Origin: Devosia indica
GTDB taxonomy: Bacteria > Pseudomonadota > Alphaproteobacteria > Rhizobiales > Devosiaceae
NCBI RefSeq assembly: GCF_003056405.1
Contig: NZ_PYVZ01000001.1
Coordinates: 186,001 to 250,000 of the forward strand
DNA length: 64,000 bases
Reading direction: 5' to 3'
Made by a program: the position numbers and the translations under genes. Under the pieces are notes generated by a model. That model worked only from the letters and a program-made list of their open reading frames with translations. It did not search any database and was not told where the DNA came from. Below are positions 23,260 through 32,426 of the stretch, piece by piece. Numbering within the stretch: position 1 is the first letter of the stretch; every line of letters starts with the position of its first letter.

Positions 23260-25219
23260 AAAAAAAGGTCAGCGCTATACGTTTGACCGAAACGACCCCA
23301 ATCTCCCCCTCATAACAGACACGTCACCTGATGATGTACCTATTACTTTTTCCAATTACGGACTGCGAAACAATCTCATCGCCTTGCACAAACTTGGAAC
23401 AGACACCTCCCAGTTCATCAGCAAGGCGCTTCTTCAGCTCGAAGACAATTTCACCCAGCCCCTGCGATATCGGATCTCCAACGGCGAAAACGCGTTCCGA
23501 ACGATGACTCTGCCGCACCCGAGTTCTCAGTTGCGTGTATGCCAAATATACTCAGACTACTCCGACCTAATAACGTATTACTGCGGAAGAAGCAGCTACT
23601 CTATTCGGCACCCAGTAAAGATTTCAAGTAGTTTCTATAGAAAGAATCCTCTCGCGGATCTGAAGAAATACAGAGACTCCAGCATCACCGAATCAGACAG
23701 AGACGGAATGTATAAGCATCCGTCTGCTTTCTTTGTTTATGGCGGAATAAACAAATATTATAAATACTTTCAATCCGATGAATTTTACGAGATGGAGAAA
23801 AATTTCTCCAGTATGCTGAGAGTTGATGTAAGCACGTGCTTTCACAGTATATATACTCATACCATAAGTTGGTCAGTTAAGGATATTGAGTTCGGGAAAA
23901 ACAACACTCGCGCAGTGTCTTTCGGCAATGAATTGGACCGAGCAATGCAGCGAATGAACTACAACGAAACTAACGGTATCCCTGTCGGTCCAGAATTTAG
24001 TCGAATTTTTGCTGAGATAATACTGCAGTCCGTAGACGAAAAGGTAAAATCTACTCTTTCGCAGGCTGGCCTGTCGGAAGGGAAAGACTATGTCGTTAGA
24101 AGGTACGTGGACGATTATATTATATTTGCATCAAACAAGGATATCACTAACCACGTCAGGATAGCGCTCTCCAGCCACCTGTCCGACATGAATTTGCATC
24201 TTAACGACGCGAAGACCGAGTTCATGGAGCGTCCGTTTCAGACGCGGACATCCTCCATTGCAGCGGCCGCGCTCGAAGTTCTTGATGGCTTTTGGCAGCA
24301 AAATACCGTCTCCGTCGAACGAGAGGAGCTAACGCTATCCTATGCAGCGCCGGTCAAGAACTACGGCCTTCTAGCCAAAAGCCTAATTCGCTCGATTAAG
24401 ACAGTTTGTTATAATAATGGATCGGACTACGGCAGCATAGCTTCCGTACTTTCTGCTGCAATTGATGTAAGAATTCAACGATTGGTTGATAGCTATGACA
24501 GGAAGGCAGTTCCAAAAGACCATTTACCATACCAAGTTCGGCTAATGATGGCGCTCCTGGAAGTATCTTACTTCCTCTACGGTATAAGACCTTCAGTAAC
24601 CGCATCATACAAACTTGGACGTAGCACTGTACTCGCGATAAGGTTTGTCAGGGGGAATTTTCAGGACATGCTTCCCCAGTTTAGCGAGCACATTGTTCGA
24701 CAGTGCGAAGGATTCTTGACCTCAGCCACGTATGACTGGGCTGAAGATATTGGCGTTGTTCCTATTGAGAAAATCAATATTATGGTCTGCCTGACAGAGC
24801 TTCCACATGAATACTTAAAATCATTTACGCCAATTGTAAGAAAAATACTAGAACGGACAGACGATTATTTTAGTCTAATCAATGTCATATTCGTCGCAGG
24901 CCGGGGAGGGCTGCTTCCCTCCATGGCAGGGTTACTCGAGAGTCGAGTACGCGCTGCGCTGGGTGGGGAGCTGCGGCCCGACCGCAAAGCTGAGGATTTT
25001 CTAAAGCTTTTTGACTTGATTAGCTGCCCATACTTGTCTCACGGCATTCGCCAAGAACTGGTGCAACTTGGGCGAGTTGCGCTGAAGATGGACCCGATCA
25101 ATCGGGCTAGGCGTGACGCTGTGGTGGCGGACTTTGAGGCAAACCCGTGGTTTACTCGTTGGGATAGAATTGACTTGTTGCGAGAAATAACACGACGCGA
25201 ATTGAATCAAGCATATTAG
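23252..25219 (+). CDS. drt3b: Antiphage reverse transcriptase, probable Drt3b (UG8)
   Basis: A 655-residue protein with a reverse transcriptase core and a long C-terminal helical part. Near the N-terminus PLITDTSPDDVPITFSN (19-35) resembles the opening I remember for Drt3b. Motif A is LRVDVSTCFHSIYTH (D192), motif B NGIPVGPEFSRIFAE (241-255), motif C RRYVDDYIIF (YVDD 285-288). The region after about residue 330 has no recognised domain. It overlaps the upstream RT by 8 bp, so the two are translationally coupled. Base composition is low-GC like its partner. A folded, ACACAC-bearing segment follows and may be the system's RNA. Confidence 0.82.
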   Translation: MPRKKGQRYTFDRNDPNLPLITDTSPDDVPITFSNYGLRNNLIALHKLGTDTSQFISKALLQLEDNFTQPLRYRISNGENAFRTMTLPHPSSQLRVCQIYSDYSDLITYYCGRSSYSIRHPVKISSSFYRKNPLADLKKYRDSSITESDRDGMYKHPSAFFVYGGINKYYKYFQSDEFYEMEKNFSSMLRVDVSTCFHSIYTHTISWSVKDIEFGKNNTRAVSFGNELDRAMQRMNYNETNGIPVGPEFSRIFAEIILQSVDEKVKSTLSQAGLSEGKDYVVRRYVDDYIIFASNKDITNHVRIALSSHLSDMNLHLNDAKTEFMERPFQTRTSSIAAAALEVLDGFWQQNTVSVEREELTLSYAAPVKNYGLLAKSLIRSIKTVCYNNGSDYGSIASVLSAAIDVRIQRLVDSYDRKAVPKDHLPYQVRLMMALLEVSYFLYGIRPSVTASYKLGRSTVLAIRFVRGNFQDMLPQFSEHIVRQCEGFLTSATYDWAEDIGVVPIEKINIMVCLTELPHEYLKSFTPIVRKILERTDDYFSLINVIFVAGRGGLLPSMAGLLESRVRAALGGELRPDRKAEDFLKLFDLISCPYLSHGIRQELVQLGRVALKMDPINRARRDAVVADFEANPWFTRWDRIDLLREITRRELNQAY

Positions 25220-25220
25220 C

Positions 25221-25393
25221 GCGCTACAACGCCAAGGAAACGACCTTGATGCTACACCTCGGCTTCGGTCGAAGGTCTACTGGAAGCTTTAGCGATCGGG
25301 GCAAATTACCCTTTAAGTGAAGCGGCTCAGAGCAGTTTACTGTCACACACGACGCGGAAAGGTCGTTTCACCTTTTCTTCCAACGGCTGCTCT
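25221..25393 (+). ncRNA. Candidate DRT3-associated ncRNA
   Basis: The 179-bp gap after drt3b can fold. GAAACGACCTT (25237-25247) pairs perfectly with AAGGTCGTTTC (25359-25369). Inside, ACCTCGGC-TTCG-GTCGAAGGT (25255-25275) makes a hairpin with a UUCG tetraloop and one bulged A. CACACAC (25344-25350) sits 8 nt before the closing strand. AGAGCAG (25329-25335) could also pair with CTGCTCT (25387-25393) as a pseudoknot. A T-rich run (CCTTTTCTTCC) follows the closing stem. As I recall, DRT3 uses an ACACAC template in an ncRNA. Strand and ends are inferred. Confidence 0.6.
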
Positions 25394-25398
25394 ATAAA

Positions 25399-27204
25399 CT
25401 AGTCATCACCCATCTTCAGCGCCTTGATAAACGCCTCCTGCGGAATCTCCACAGACCCGAACTGGCGCATGCGCTTCTTGCCGGCTTTCTGTTTCTCCAG
25501 CAGCTTGCGTTTGCGCGTGGCGTCGCCGCCGTAGCACTTGGCCGTCACGTCCTTGCGCATGGCGCGGACGGTTTCGCGGGCGATGATCTTGCCGCCGATG
25601 GCGGCCTGGATCGGGATGACGAACAGATGCGGGGGGATCAGCTCCTTGAGCTTTTCGCACATGACGCGGCCACGTGACTCAGCGACAGTGCGGTGCACCA
25701 GCATGGAAAGCGCATCGACCGGCTCGGCATTGACCAGGATCGAGAGCTTGACCAGGTCGCCGGCGCGATGTTCGGCCAGTTGATAGTCAAAGCTGGCATA
25801 GCCCTTGGAGATCGACTTCAGGCGATCATAGAAATCGAACACCACCTCGTTGAGCGGCAATTCATATTCGACCATGGCGCGCTGGCCGACATAGCTCAGA
25901 TTGGTCTGGATGCCGCGGCGGTCCTGGCAGAGCTTGAGGATCGCGCCAAGATATTCGTCGGGGGTGAGAATGGTCGCCTTGATCCAGGGTTCGCGGATTT
26001 CGGCGATCTTCATCACATCGGGCAGATCGGCGGGATTGTGCAGATATTGCGTCTCGCCATTGGTCATTTCGACCTCGTAGACCACCGAGGGGGCGGTGGC
26101 GATCAGGTCCAGATCGAACTCGCGGGAGAGGCGCTCCTGGATGATTTCGAGGTGCAAGAGGCCCAAAAAGCCGCAGCGGAAGCCGAAGCCCAGCGCGGCG
26201 CTGGTTTCCATCTCGAAAGAGAAGCTGGCGTCATTCAGGCGCAGCTTGCCCATGGCGGCGCGCAGCTCGTCAAAATCCGAAGCATCGACCGGGAAGAGGC
26301 CGCAGAACACGACGGGTTGTGCCGGTCTAAAGCCCGGCAGCGCCTTGTCGGTGGGTTTCTTGTCCTCGGTGATGGTGTCGCCGACATTGGTATCGGCCAC
26401 TTCCTTGATCGAGGCGGTGAAGACGCCCAGCTCGCCCGGGGTCAGCTCCTTGACCTCGACCAGCTTGGGGGTGGTGACGGCGACGCGGTCCAGCTCATAG
26501 ACGGCGCCGGAGGCCATCATGCGGATCTTCTGGCCCTTTTTCATCACCCCATCAATGATGCGGACGAGGACAACCACGCCGAGATAGGTGTCGTACCAGC
26601 TATCGACCAAGAGGGCCTTCAGGGGCGCGTTGAGCTCGCCCTTGGGGGCGGGGAGGCGCTTGACGATGGCTTCGAGCACGCTTTCCATGCCCAGGCCTGT
26701 CTTGGCCGAGATTTCCAGCGCCTCGGACGCGTCGATGCCGATGACGTCCTCGATCTGGGTCTTGACGCGCTCGACATCGGCGGCGGGCAGATCGACCTTG
26801 TTCAGGACCGGGACGATTTCGTGATTGGCGTCGATGGCGTGATAGACATTGGCCAGGGTCTGCGCCTCGACGCCCTGGCTGGCATCGACCACGAGCAGGG
26901 AGCCTTCGACGGCGGCCATCGAGCGAGAGACTTCATAGGCGAAGTCGACATGGCCGGGGGTGTCGATGAGGTTGAGGATGTAATCCTCGCCATCTTCGGC
27001 CTTGTATTTCAGACGCACCGTCTGCGCCTTGATGGTGATGCCGCGCTCGCGCTCGATATCCATCGAATCGAGCACCTGAGCCTTCATCTCGCGCAGGTCG
27101 AGCCCGCCCGTCATCTGGATCAGGCGATCGGCCAGGGTGGATTTGCCATGGTCGATATGTGCGACGATGGAGAAATTGCGAATGTTCTTGAGCGGCGTGG
27201 TCAT
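25399..27204 (-). CDS. lepA: Translation elongation factor 4 (LepA)
   Basis: A complete 601-residue GTPase that back-translocates or remodels ribosomes during stress. G motifs are AHIDHGKST (15-23), DTPGHVDF and NKVDLP; EF-G-like domains follow, and the LepA-specific C-terminal domain has [20 protein letters not shown] and [14 protein letters not shown]. The length matches the family. It converges on the RT island and marks its right border; its antisense frame is long and open but not a gene. Confidence 0.98.
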   Translation of the reverse strand: MTTPLKNIRNFSIVAHIDHGKSTLADRLIQMTGGLDLREMKAQVLDSMDIERERGITIKAQTVRLKYKAEDGEDYILNLIDTPGHVDFAYEVSRSMAAVEGSLLVVDASQGVEAQTLANVYHAIDANHEIVPVLNKVDLPAADVERVKTQIEDVIGIDASEALEISAKTGLGMESVLEAIVKRLPAPKGELNAPLKALLVDSWYDTYLGVVVLVRIIDGVMKKGQKIRMMASGAVYELDRVAVTTPKLVEVKELTPGELGVFTASIKEVADTNVGDTITEDKKPTDKALPGFRPAQPVVFCGLFPVDASDFDELRAAMGKLRLNDASFSFEMETSAALGFGFRCGFLGLLHLEIIQERLSREFDLDLIATAPSVVYEVEMTNGETQYLHNPADLPDVMKIAEIREPWIKATILTPDEYLGAILKLCQDRRGIQTNLSYVGQRAMVEYELPLNEVVFDFYDRLKSISKGYASFDYQLAEHRAGDLVKLSILVNAEPVDALSMLVHRTVAESRGRVMCEKLKELIPPHLFVIPIQAAIGGKIIARETVRAMRKDVTAKCYGGDATRKRKLLEKQKAGKKRMRQFGSVEIPQEAFIKALKMGDD

Positions 27205-27306
27205 AGCCGTGGCTGTAGCAGAAGCGCGGGAGCCGAGAAAGATGGTTTAGCGGGGGTTAACCGGGGTTTTGCGGCAACGCGAGGGCGGATGGCGCGTTGG
27301 AGAGCC

Positions 27307-28212
27307 ATGCACAGGTTCACCCAGACTGCCATCGCCGCCCTGCTTATCGCGACCACCCCGGCTGCGGGGCAGGATTTGTTGCAGGATTTCGAGCGTTTCG
27401 TGGAGGATGTGCTGCCCGAGCGGACGGCGCCGGCCACTGTTCGGGAGGCGCCGATTGAGCCGGTCGCGCCGGTGACCCCGACGCCGCGCGATGAACGGCC
27501 CGCAGCGGAGGAAGACGGCGAGGCGGATGACGCGCCACCGATGCCCCGCCCGCGACCGGCAGGGCAGACTGCGGTAGAGGAAGATTCCGCGCCAGAGGTG
27601 GATGAGGCCGAGGTGGAAAGCGCTGTGCCCGTTAACCGCGCGGAGCCGGATCGGGTGTACCAGACGGCCTGTCCGGCGCTGCTGGAGGGCCGGGTGATCG
27701 GGGAGATGCTCGATCCGGTGGCCGAAGGGATTTGCGGGGTGCGCTCGCCGCTGTCGGTGACAGGGGTGCGGGTCAATGGCCGGGAGATCGGGTTCACCGC
27801 GCCCGTCACCACCAATTGCCAGATGGCGGGGGCGATTGCCGACTGGGTGGGCGCGGTGGATCTTTATGCCAACGCCGCGCTCGACAGTCCTATCGCCGCG
27901 GTGACGACCGGCACGTCATTGATGTGCCGCAACCGCTATGGCGCGGCGGACGGGTTCGTCTCCGAACACGGCTTTGCCAATGCGCTCGACGTGGTGGGGT
28001 TCACGCTGGAAAATGGCCAGAGCATTGCCGTGGAGGCGGACTGGTTGCCGGCCGCTGCACCGGCGGGGCTGCTGTTGCGGCAGGCGCATGGAGCGGCTTG
28101 CGGACGGTTCACCACCGTGCTCGGCCCCGAGGCCAATGCCGAGCATGCAGATCATTTCCACCTGGACCTGGGGTGCCACGGACAGAGCTGCACAGCGCAG
28201 ATCTGCGAGTGA
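27307..28212 (+). CDS. Extensin-like family protein (secreted)
   Basis: A 301-residue protein with a signal peptide (HRFTQTAIAALLIATTPAAG), a long acidic, proline-rich linker (about residues 40-120), and a C-terminal Extensin_2 domain. That domain has ACPALLEGRVIGEM, TTNCQMAGAIADWV, RYGAADGFVSEHGFANALDV and EHADHFHLDLGCHG. The His/Asp pattern resembles peptidase M15-like cell-wall enzymes, so a peptidoglycan role is likely. ATG 27307 was chosen for GGAG and the signal peptide; the frame stays open far upstream only as the antisense of lepA. Confidence 0.9.
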   Translation: MHRFTQTAIAALLIATTPAAGQDLLQDFERFVEDVLPERTAPATVREAPIEPVAPVTPTPRDERPAAEEDGEADDAPPMPRPRPAGQTAVEEDSAPEVDEAEVESAVPVNRAEPDRVYQTACPALLEGRVIGEMLDPVAEGICGVRSPLSVTGVRVNGREIGFTAPVTTNCQMAGAIADWVGAVDLYANAALDSPIAAVTTGTSLMCRNRYGAADGFVSEHGFANALDVVGFTLENGQSIAVEADWLPAAAPAGLLLRQAHGAACGRFTTVLGPEANAEHADHFHLDLGCHGQSCTAQICE

Positions 28213-28350
28213 TCAGCACGGATCGCAGTTGGGATGATGCGGCGGCAGATCGGCCCAGTCATGCAGGGGCATGCTGTCGGGATGGGGTGTGCGGGGGCGT
28301 GACGGCACGAACTTGCCGAACCACGCCAGAAGGCGGGTCAGGAGTGACAT
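28213..28350 (-). CDS. Small 45-residue protein
   Basis: ATG 28350 with GGAG at good spacing gives MSLLTRLLAWFGKFVPSRPR, then TPHPDSMPLHDWADLPPHHP and NCDPC. The N-terminal amphipathic helix suggests membrane association; the tail is rich in His, Pro and Cys and could bind metal. It converges on the extensin-like gene, whose stop ends at the same place. Not recognised. Confidence 0.5.
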   Translation of the reverse strand: MSLLTRLLAWFGKFVPSRPRTPHPDSMPLHDWADLPPHHPNCDPC

Positions 28351-28381
28351 TTTCTGTCTCCGGAAGTGATGAGGGATTTGC

Positions 28382-28393
28382 TATGAGCTCATA
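28382..28393. promoter_or_regulatory. 12-bp palindrome upstream of LysR gene
   Basis: TATGAGCTCATA is a perfect palindrome between the 45-residue gene and the LysR gene at 28455. A possible regulator site; it could occur by chance. Confidence 0.25.
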
Positions 28394-28439
28394 ATGCGCC
28401 CGCAGAGCTGCACCTGCAATGGACAAGGCCTGCACGCCG

Positions 28440-28456
28440 ATATAGAAAATCTATAT
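28440..28456. promoter_or_regulatory. Palindrome overlapping the LysR start codon
   Basis: ATATAGA-AAA-TCTATAT, perfect 7-bp arms, ending on the ATG of the LysR gene. Position suggests autoregulation. Confidence 0.4.
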
Positions 28457-29378
28457 GACAAACCCCTTCCCCATACCGCTCAATGCACTGCGCGCCATCG
28501 AAATTGTCGCCCGTCGCGGGGCGCTGGCGCCGGCGGCGGAGGAGCTGGGCGTGACCATTGGCGCAGTCAGCCAGCATCTGCGCCGGGCCGAGGACCGGCT
28601 GGGCATGGAATTGTTCGCGCGCACGCCGCAGGGCATCAAACCGCTGCCAGCCCTCATGCAGGTCTTGCCGCAACTAACTGGCGGCTTCACCCAATTGCAG
28701 GATGGCCTGGCGAGCCTGACGGGCGCGCATGAGGGCGTGCTCAACGTGACGGTGGGGAGCGTGTTTGCCTCGCGCTGGCTGATCTGGCGGGTCAACAAAT
28801 TCTCCGCGCTCTATCCGGGCCTGGAAGTGCGGCTGACAGTGACCGGGGCAATGCTGGACCTGAGCCGGCCCGATATCGATTGCGGCATCCGCTATGGCGA
28901 CGGAACCTGGCCGGGGGTCAATGTGAGCCTGATCGGCGGACAGGAATACCAGCCGGTCTGTTCGCCCCTGATCCGCGACCGGGTGAAAAACCCGGCGGAC
29001 CTGGCGCATGTGCCGGTGATTGCCGACCAGACCAGCATGCTCGACTGGCCGGCCTGGCTGAAAACAGTGGGGCTGGACCCGGCCATGCCGCTTAGTGGCC
29101 CGGTCTATTCGGATGCCTCGCTGGCCTTTGATGCGGCGATTTCCGGGCAGGGCATCTTGCTGGCCGCCGACATGATGACCGCCGATGCGGTGAGCGATGG
29201 GCGGCTGATCCGGCCGTTTGATCTGCCGGCAACGGGCAAGCGCGGCTATTTCCTGGCAACGGCCAAGGGGCGGCGGGAGCCGAAGAAGCTGGGCTTTTTC
29301 CGTGACTGGCTGGCCACGGAAGTGCCCGCGAGCGTGTTGGGCTATGTGCACCAAAACATGGACCTCGCCCGGATCTAG
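28455..29378 (+). CDS. LysR-family transcriptional regulator (GcvA-like)
   Basis: A 307-residue LysR regulator with the GcvA/AmpR-type opening FPIPLNALRAIEIVARRGAL and HTH AEELGVTIGAVSQHLRRAED, followed by the effector-binding domain (VTVGSVFASRWLIWRVNKF, PDIDCGIRYGDGTWPGV). GcvA-like LysR proteins control amino-acid or beta-lactamase genes; the target here is unknown. It converges on another LysR gene with a 4-bp overlap. Confidence 0.9.
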   Translation: MTNPFPIPLNALRAIEIVARRGALAPAAEELGVTIGAVSQHLRRAEDRLGMELFARTPQGIKPLPALMQVLPQLTGGFTQLQDGLASLTGAHEGVLNVTVGSVFASRWLIWRVNKFSALYPGLEVRLTVTGAMLDLSRPDIDCGIRYGDGTWPGVNVSLIGGQEYQPVCSPLIRDRVKNPADLAHVPVIADQTSMLDWPAWLKTVGLDPAMPLSGPVYSDASLAFDAAISGQGILLAADMMTADAVSDGRLIRPFDLPATGKRGYFLATAKGRREPKKLGFFRDWLATEVPASVLGYVHQNMDLARI

Positions 29379-30262
29379 CTCGTCCTGGCGAGAATCGGGC
29401 GCAAATGATCGGCGAGATGGGTGGCGATGGCCTGGACCTTGCCATCGGCGTGCCGTGCTCCCGAGGTTACGATCTGTACAGGGAGTGGAGCGGGTTCGTA
29501 GTCCTGCAGGACACGCAGCAGTCGTCCGTCGCGGAGATCCTCGCCCACCTGATAGTTGAGAAACCGGGCCAGGCCGTGACCAGCGCGGGCAGCCTGACGC
29601 TGCATTTCGATATCATTGCTCATCCAATGGGGTTGCAAGGGCATTGGCTCAGTGTCGCGAAAATCCCAGGTGGGGGCGCCGCTGCGACCGGACTCGGCGA
29701 TGATCTGATGAGCGAAAACGTCGTCGGGGCGCCCGGGCCGGCCGCGTGCGAGCAGATAGGAAGGACTGGCCACGACGATCCAGCGCACTTCGCCGACCTT
29801 GCGGGTCCGAAGCCCCGAATCGGGCAGCCTCCCAAGCCGCACAGCTGCATCCAGGCCATATTCGATGAAATCGAGATAGCGGTCTTCGAGCAGGATTTCC
29901 GCCTGGGCATCGGGCCATCGCGCCAGAAAACCGTCTATGGCGGCACCCAGAAAAAGCTGCCCGAAAACGGGTGGCGCGGTGATCCGCACGACACCGCGCA
30001 CAGGAGCCGCCAGAGGTTGGGCGGCCAAGTCCTGCCATTGCCTAGTCAGCGCCAGCGCCTGTTCATAGGCATCTCGCCCGGCTTCGGTGATGGAGAGCTT
30101 GCGTGTGGTCCGCTCGACAAGCTGGCGCGACAGGCGATCTTCGAGCTGGGCCAGCGCGCGGGTGATGGCGGGTGGTGAACGGCGCAGGCGCAGGGCCGCC
30201 TGACGCAGGCTGCCTGTTTCCACCACTGCGATGAGAACCTGAAGCTCATCAAGACGATCCAT
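29375..30262 (-). CDS. LysR-family transcriptional regulator
   Basis: A 295-residue LysR protein: MDRLDELQVLIAVVETGSLR, HTH LRRSPPAITRALAQLEDRL, effector domain with GVVRITAPPVFGQLFLGAAI and DRYLDFIEYGLDAAVRLGRL. It belongs to the CrgA/DmlR-like subgroup (VRITAP, DAAVRLG). It diverges from the dihydrofolate reductase-like gene at 30370, which is the natural candidate target. Confidence 0.92.
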   Translation of the reverse strand: MDRLDELQVLIAVVETGSLRQAALRLRRSPPAITRALAQLEDRLSRQLVERTTRKLSITEAGRDAYEQALALTRQWQDLAAQPLAAPVRGVVRITAPPVFGQLFLGAAIDGFLARWPDAQAEILLEDRYLDFIEYGLDAAVRLGRLPDSGLRTRKVGEVRWIVVASPSYLLARGRPGRPDDVFAHQIIAESGRSGAPTWDFRDTEPMPLQPHWMSNDIEMQRQAARAGHGLARFLNYQVGEDLRDGRLLRVLQDYEPAPLPVQIVTSGARHADGKVQAIATHLADHLRPILARTS

Positions 30263-30369
30263 GATAATTCCAGATTTTACAATTATGACTTTCGAAAGCA
30301 GCTTCTATCGGCTGATTTCAGAAACAATATGCTCCTCCTTGTCGAAGCGCAAACGCAAGGAGATGATCG

Positions 30370-30939
30370 ATGAGCGCGAAGATTGTCGTTTCCCAATACA
30401 TGTCGTTGGACGGGGTGATCGAAGACCCGGTGGGCATGGAAAATTCAGGCTTGGGCGACTGGATCGGTGCCTATAGCCGTGGTCCGCGTGGCGATGCTTT
30501 CAAGGAACAGGAGCTGCTCAAGGCCGACGCCCTAATCCTGGGACGCAAGACTTATGACGGCTTTGCCGCCGTGTGGCCGACCGTGGAGTCCGACTATGCC
30601 CGGCACATCAATGAAATGCCAAAATATCTGGCGTCGCGGACGGTGACGGCGCCCGGCTGGCAAGGCACGACCTGGCTCGGGCCAGACCTGACCGCCTCCG
30701 TTGCGCAATTGAAGGACGAGGTGAGCGGCGCCATCCTCATCTTCGGCAGTGCCAGCGTCTGCCATGAGCTGTTCAAGGCTGGTCTGGTGGATGAAATGAA
30801 CCTGCTGCTCTATCCGCGCCTGCTGGGGCGGGGCAAGCGTCTGTTTCCGGACGGCGTCTCCACCCAATTGAACCTGATCGAAGCCATACCCTTCAATGAC
30901 GGGCTGCTGATGCTGCGTTTTGGCAAGATTGAACACTAG
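30370..30939 (+). CDS. Dihydrofolate reductase-like (RibD C-terminal) family protein
   Basis: A 189-residue protein of the RibD C-terminal/DHFR-like fold: KIVVSQYMSLDGVIEDP, ADALILGRKTYDGFAAVWPT, LKDEVSGAILIFGSASVCHE, and FKAGLVDEMNLLLYPRLLGRG. Such proteins are NADPH-dependent reductases of uncertain substrate. AAGGAG precedes the ATG. It diverges from a LysR gene. A strong inverted repeat at 30962-30993 follows and may end its transcript. Confidence 0.88.
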   Translation: MSAKIVVSQYMSLDGVIEDPVGMENSGLGDWIGAYSRGPRGDAFKEQELLKADALILGRKTYDGFAAVWPTVESDYARHINEMPKYLASRTVTAPGWQGTTWLGPDLTASVAQLKDEVSGAILIFGSASVCHELFKAGLVDEMNLLLYPRLLGRGKRLFPDGVSTQLNLIEAIPFNDGLLMLRFGKIEH

Positions 30940-30961
30940 GCGGCGCCTAAATTGCATCGGA

Positions 30962-30993
30962 CTGGCGCGATGATCGCTACTTTATCGCGCCAG
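30962..30993. terminator. Perfect 10-bp hairpin after the DHFR-like gene
   Basis: CTGGCGCGAT and ATCGCGCCAG around a 12-nt loop, 23 bp after the stop codon. There is no T-run, so a termination role is likely but not certain; an operator for the next gene is the alternative. Confidence 0.45.
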
Positions 30994-31114
30994 ACCCGAC
31001 TGTTGCGCAATAAATTACAGTTCCGAGTCTAGATCGAGCGAAAGATGGACGGCTTATTGCAGTGATGTTTTGATAGATTGGCAGGCAGGAACGGCGCAAA
31101 GGGGTCGCGCAGCG

Positions 31115-32368
31115 ATGGACGACGTACTCATTCTTGGCGCCGGCATTGTCGGCATTGCCACCGGCATTCACCTGCTGCGGCGCGGGCGCAGCGTGACCCT
31201 GGTCGACAGAAGTGAGCCGGGGCACGAGACCAGCTTTGGCAATGCGGGGATCATCCAGCGCGAGGGGGTGCGGCCGCATCCGTTTCCGCGCGACCTGCAA
31301 ACCCTGCTGCAGGTGGGGCTGCATCTTTCGACTGCGGCCCGCTATGAGCCGCTAGCGCTGCCCCGGCTGGCGCCGCCGCTGTTGCGCTATTGGTGGGAAT
31401 CCTCGCCCGAGCATTATCGCAAGGTGGTGCAAAGCTATGCGCCGCTGATCGGGCGTTCGATCATCACCCATGCTGACCTGATCGACGCCTGCGGCCCGGA
31501 GGCCGAGAGCCTGATTTCGCGCTATGGCTGGCATCTGGCTTTCCGCAGTCCGGAAAAACTGGAGAAGGAAGCACGCAAGGCGCAGGGCGACCATGACCAG
31601 TTCGGGATCGGCTTTGAGGTGCTGGACTGGCCGGCGCTGCAAAAGGCCGAGCCCGGCCTGACCGGCGGCCTGGCCGGCGCCATTCACTGGACCGATCCGT
31701 GGACGGTGCGTGATCCGGGGGCCTTGGTGACCGCCTATTTCAACCTGTTCGAGAAACTGGGGGGCACGTTTGTCCGCGGTGCAGCAACAGGTCTGAACCA
31801 GGTTTCCGAGGGCTGGCAGGCCGAGATTGCGGGCCGACAGCTATCTGCCAAGCAGGCGGTGATTGCCCTGGGCCCGTGGGCGCCCGATGTGCTGGACAGG
31901 CTGGGCTATCGGCTGCCGCTGTTCGTCAAGCGCGGCTATCACATGCATTATGGTACTGCCGAAGGCGCAGCGCTCAACCATTTGCTGCTCGACCCGGAAG
32001 TCGGCTATGCCATGGCGCCGATGGCCAAGGGTATCCGCATTACCACCGGGGCCGAATTTGCCGAGCGCGACGCCGCGCCAACCCCGATCCAGCTTGGCAA
32101 GGCAGAGGCCGCGGCGCGGGAATTGTTCCCGCTGGGCGAGCGGCTCGACCCGCAGCCCTGGAAGGGGGCCCGCCCCTGCACGCCGGACATGATGCCGATC
32201 ATTTCGAAGGCCCCCAGGCACCAGGGTTTGTTCGTGGGTATCGGTCACGCCCATCACGGCTTTACGCTGGGACCGGCCACCGGCGAATTGCTGGCGCAGG
32301 CGATGACCGGGGAAGAGACCGCGATCGATATTCACCCGTTCCGCATGGCGCGGTTCATGGGGGGCTGA
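31115..32368 (+). CDS. FAD-dependent amino-acid dehydrogenase (DadA-like)
   Basis: A 417-residue flavoprotein. N-terminal FAD motif DDVLILGAGIVGIATGIHLL, then VTLVDRSEPGHETSFGNAGI as in DadA, PWKGARPCTPDMMPIISKAP, and GLFVGIGHAHHGFTLGPATG. These are D-amino-acid dehydrogenase-type oxidoreductases on the inner membrane that oxidise D-amino acids or imino acids such as proline. The start is ATG 31115 rather than a TTG 45 bp earlier, as it begins at the FAD motif. The substrate is open. Confidence 0.9.
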   Translation: MDDVLILGAGIVGIATGIHLLRRGRSVTLVDRSEPGHETSFGNAGIIQREGVRPHPFPRDLQTLLQVGLHLSTAARYEPLALPRLAPPLLRYWWESSPEHYRKVVQSYAPLIGRSIITHADLIDACGPEAESLISRYGWHLAFRSPEKLEKEARKAQGDHDQFGIGFEVLDWPALQKAEPGLTGGLAGAIHWTDPWTVRDPGALVTAYFNLFEKLGGTFVRGAATGLNQVSEGWQAEIAGRQLSAKQAVIALGPWAPDVLDRLGYRLPLFVKRGYHMHYGTAEGAALNHLLLDPEVGYAMAPMAKGIRITTGAEFAERDAAPTPIQLGKAEAAARELFPLGERLDPQPWKGARPCTPDMMPIISKAPRHQGLFVGIGHAHHGFTLGPATGELLAQAMTGEETAIDIHPFRMARFMGG

Positions 32369-32426
32369 TCCGCCTGAGCGCTCACGACCGGGCAGACCGG
32401 CACGATGCCGATCTGCCCCGCGTGGC

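Noticed and set aside
22018..25219. Retron or group II intron for the RT pair
   Set aside because: No retron msr/msd layout, no maturase or HNH domain, and two separate RT genes without intron boundaries. DRT3 fits better.
25693..28212. An 839-codon open frame on the plus strand
   Set aside because: Its first 1.5 kb is the exact antisense of lepA. Only the last 302 codons, from 27307, are the real extensin-like gene.
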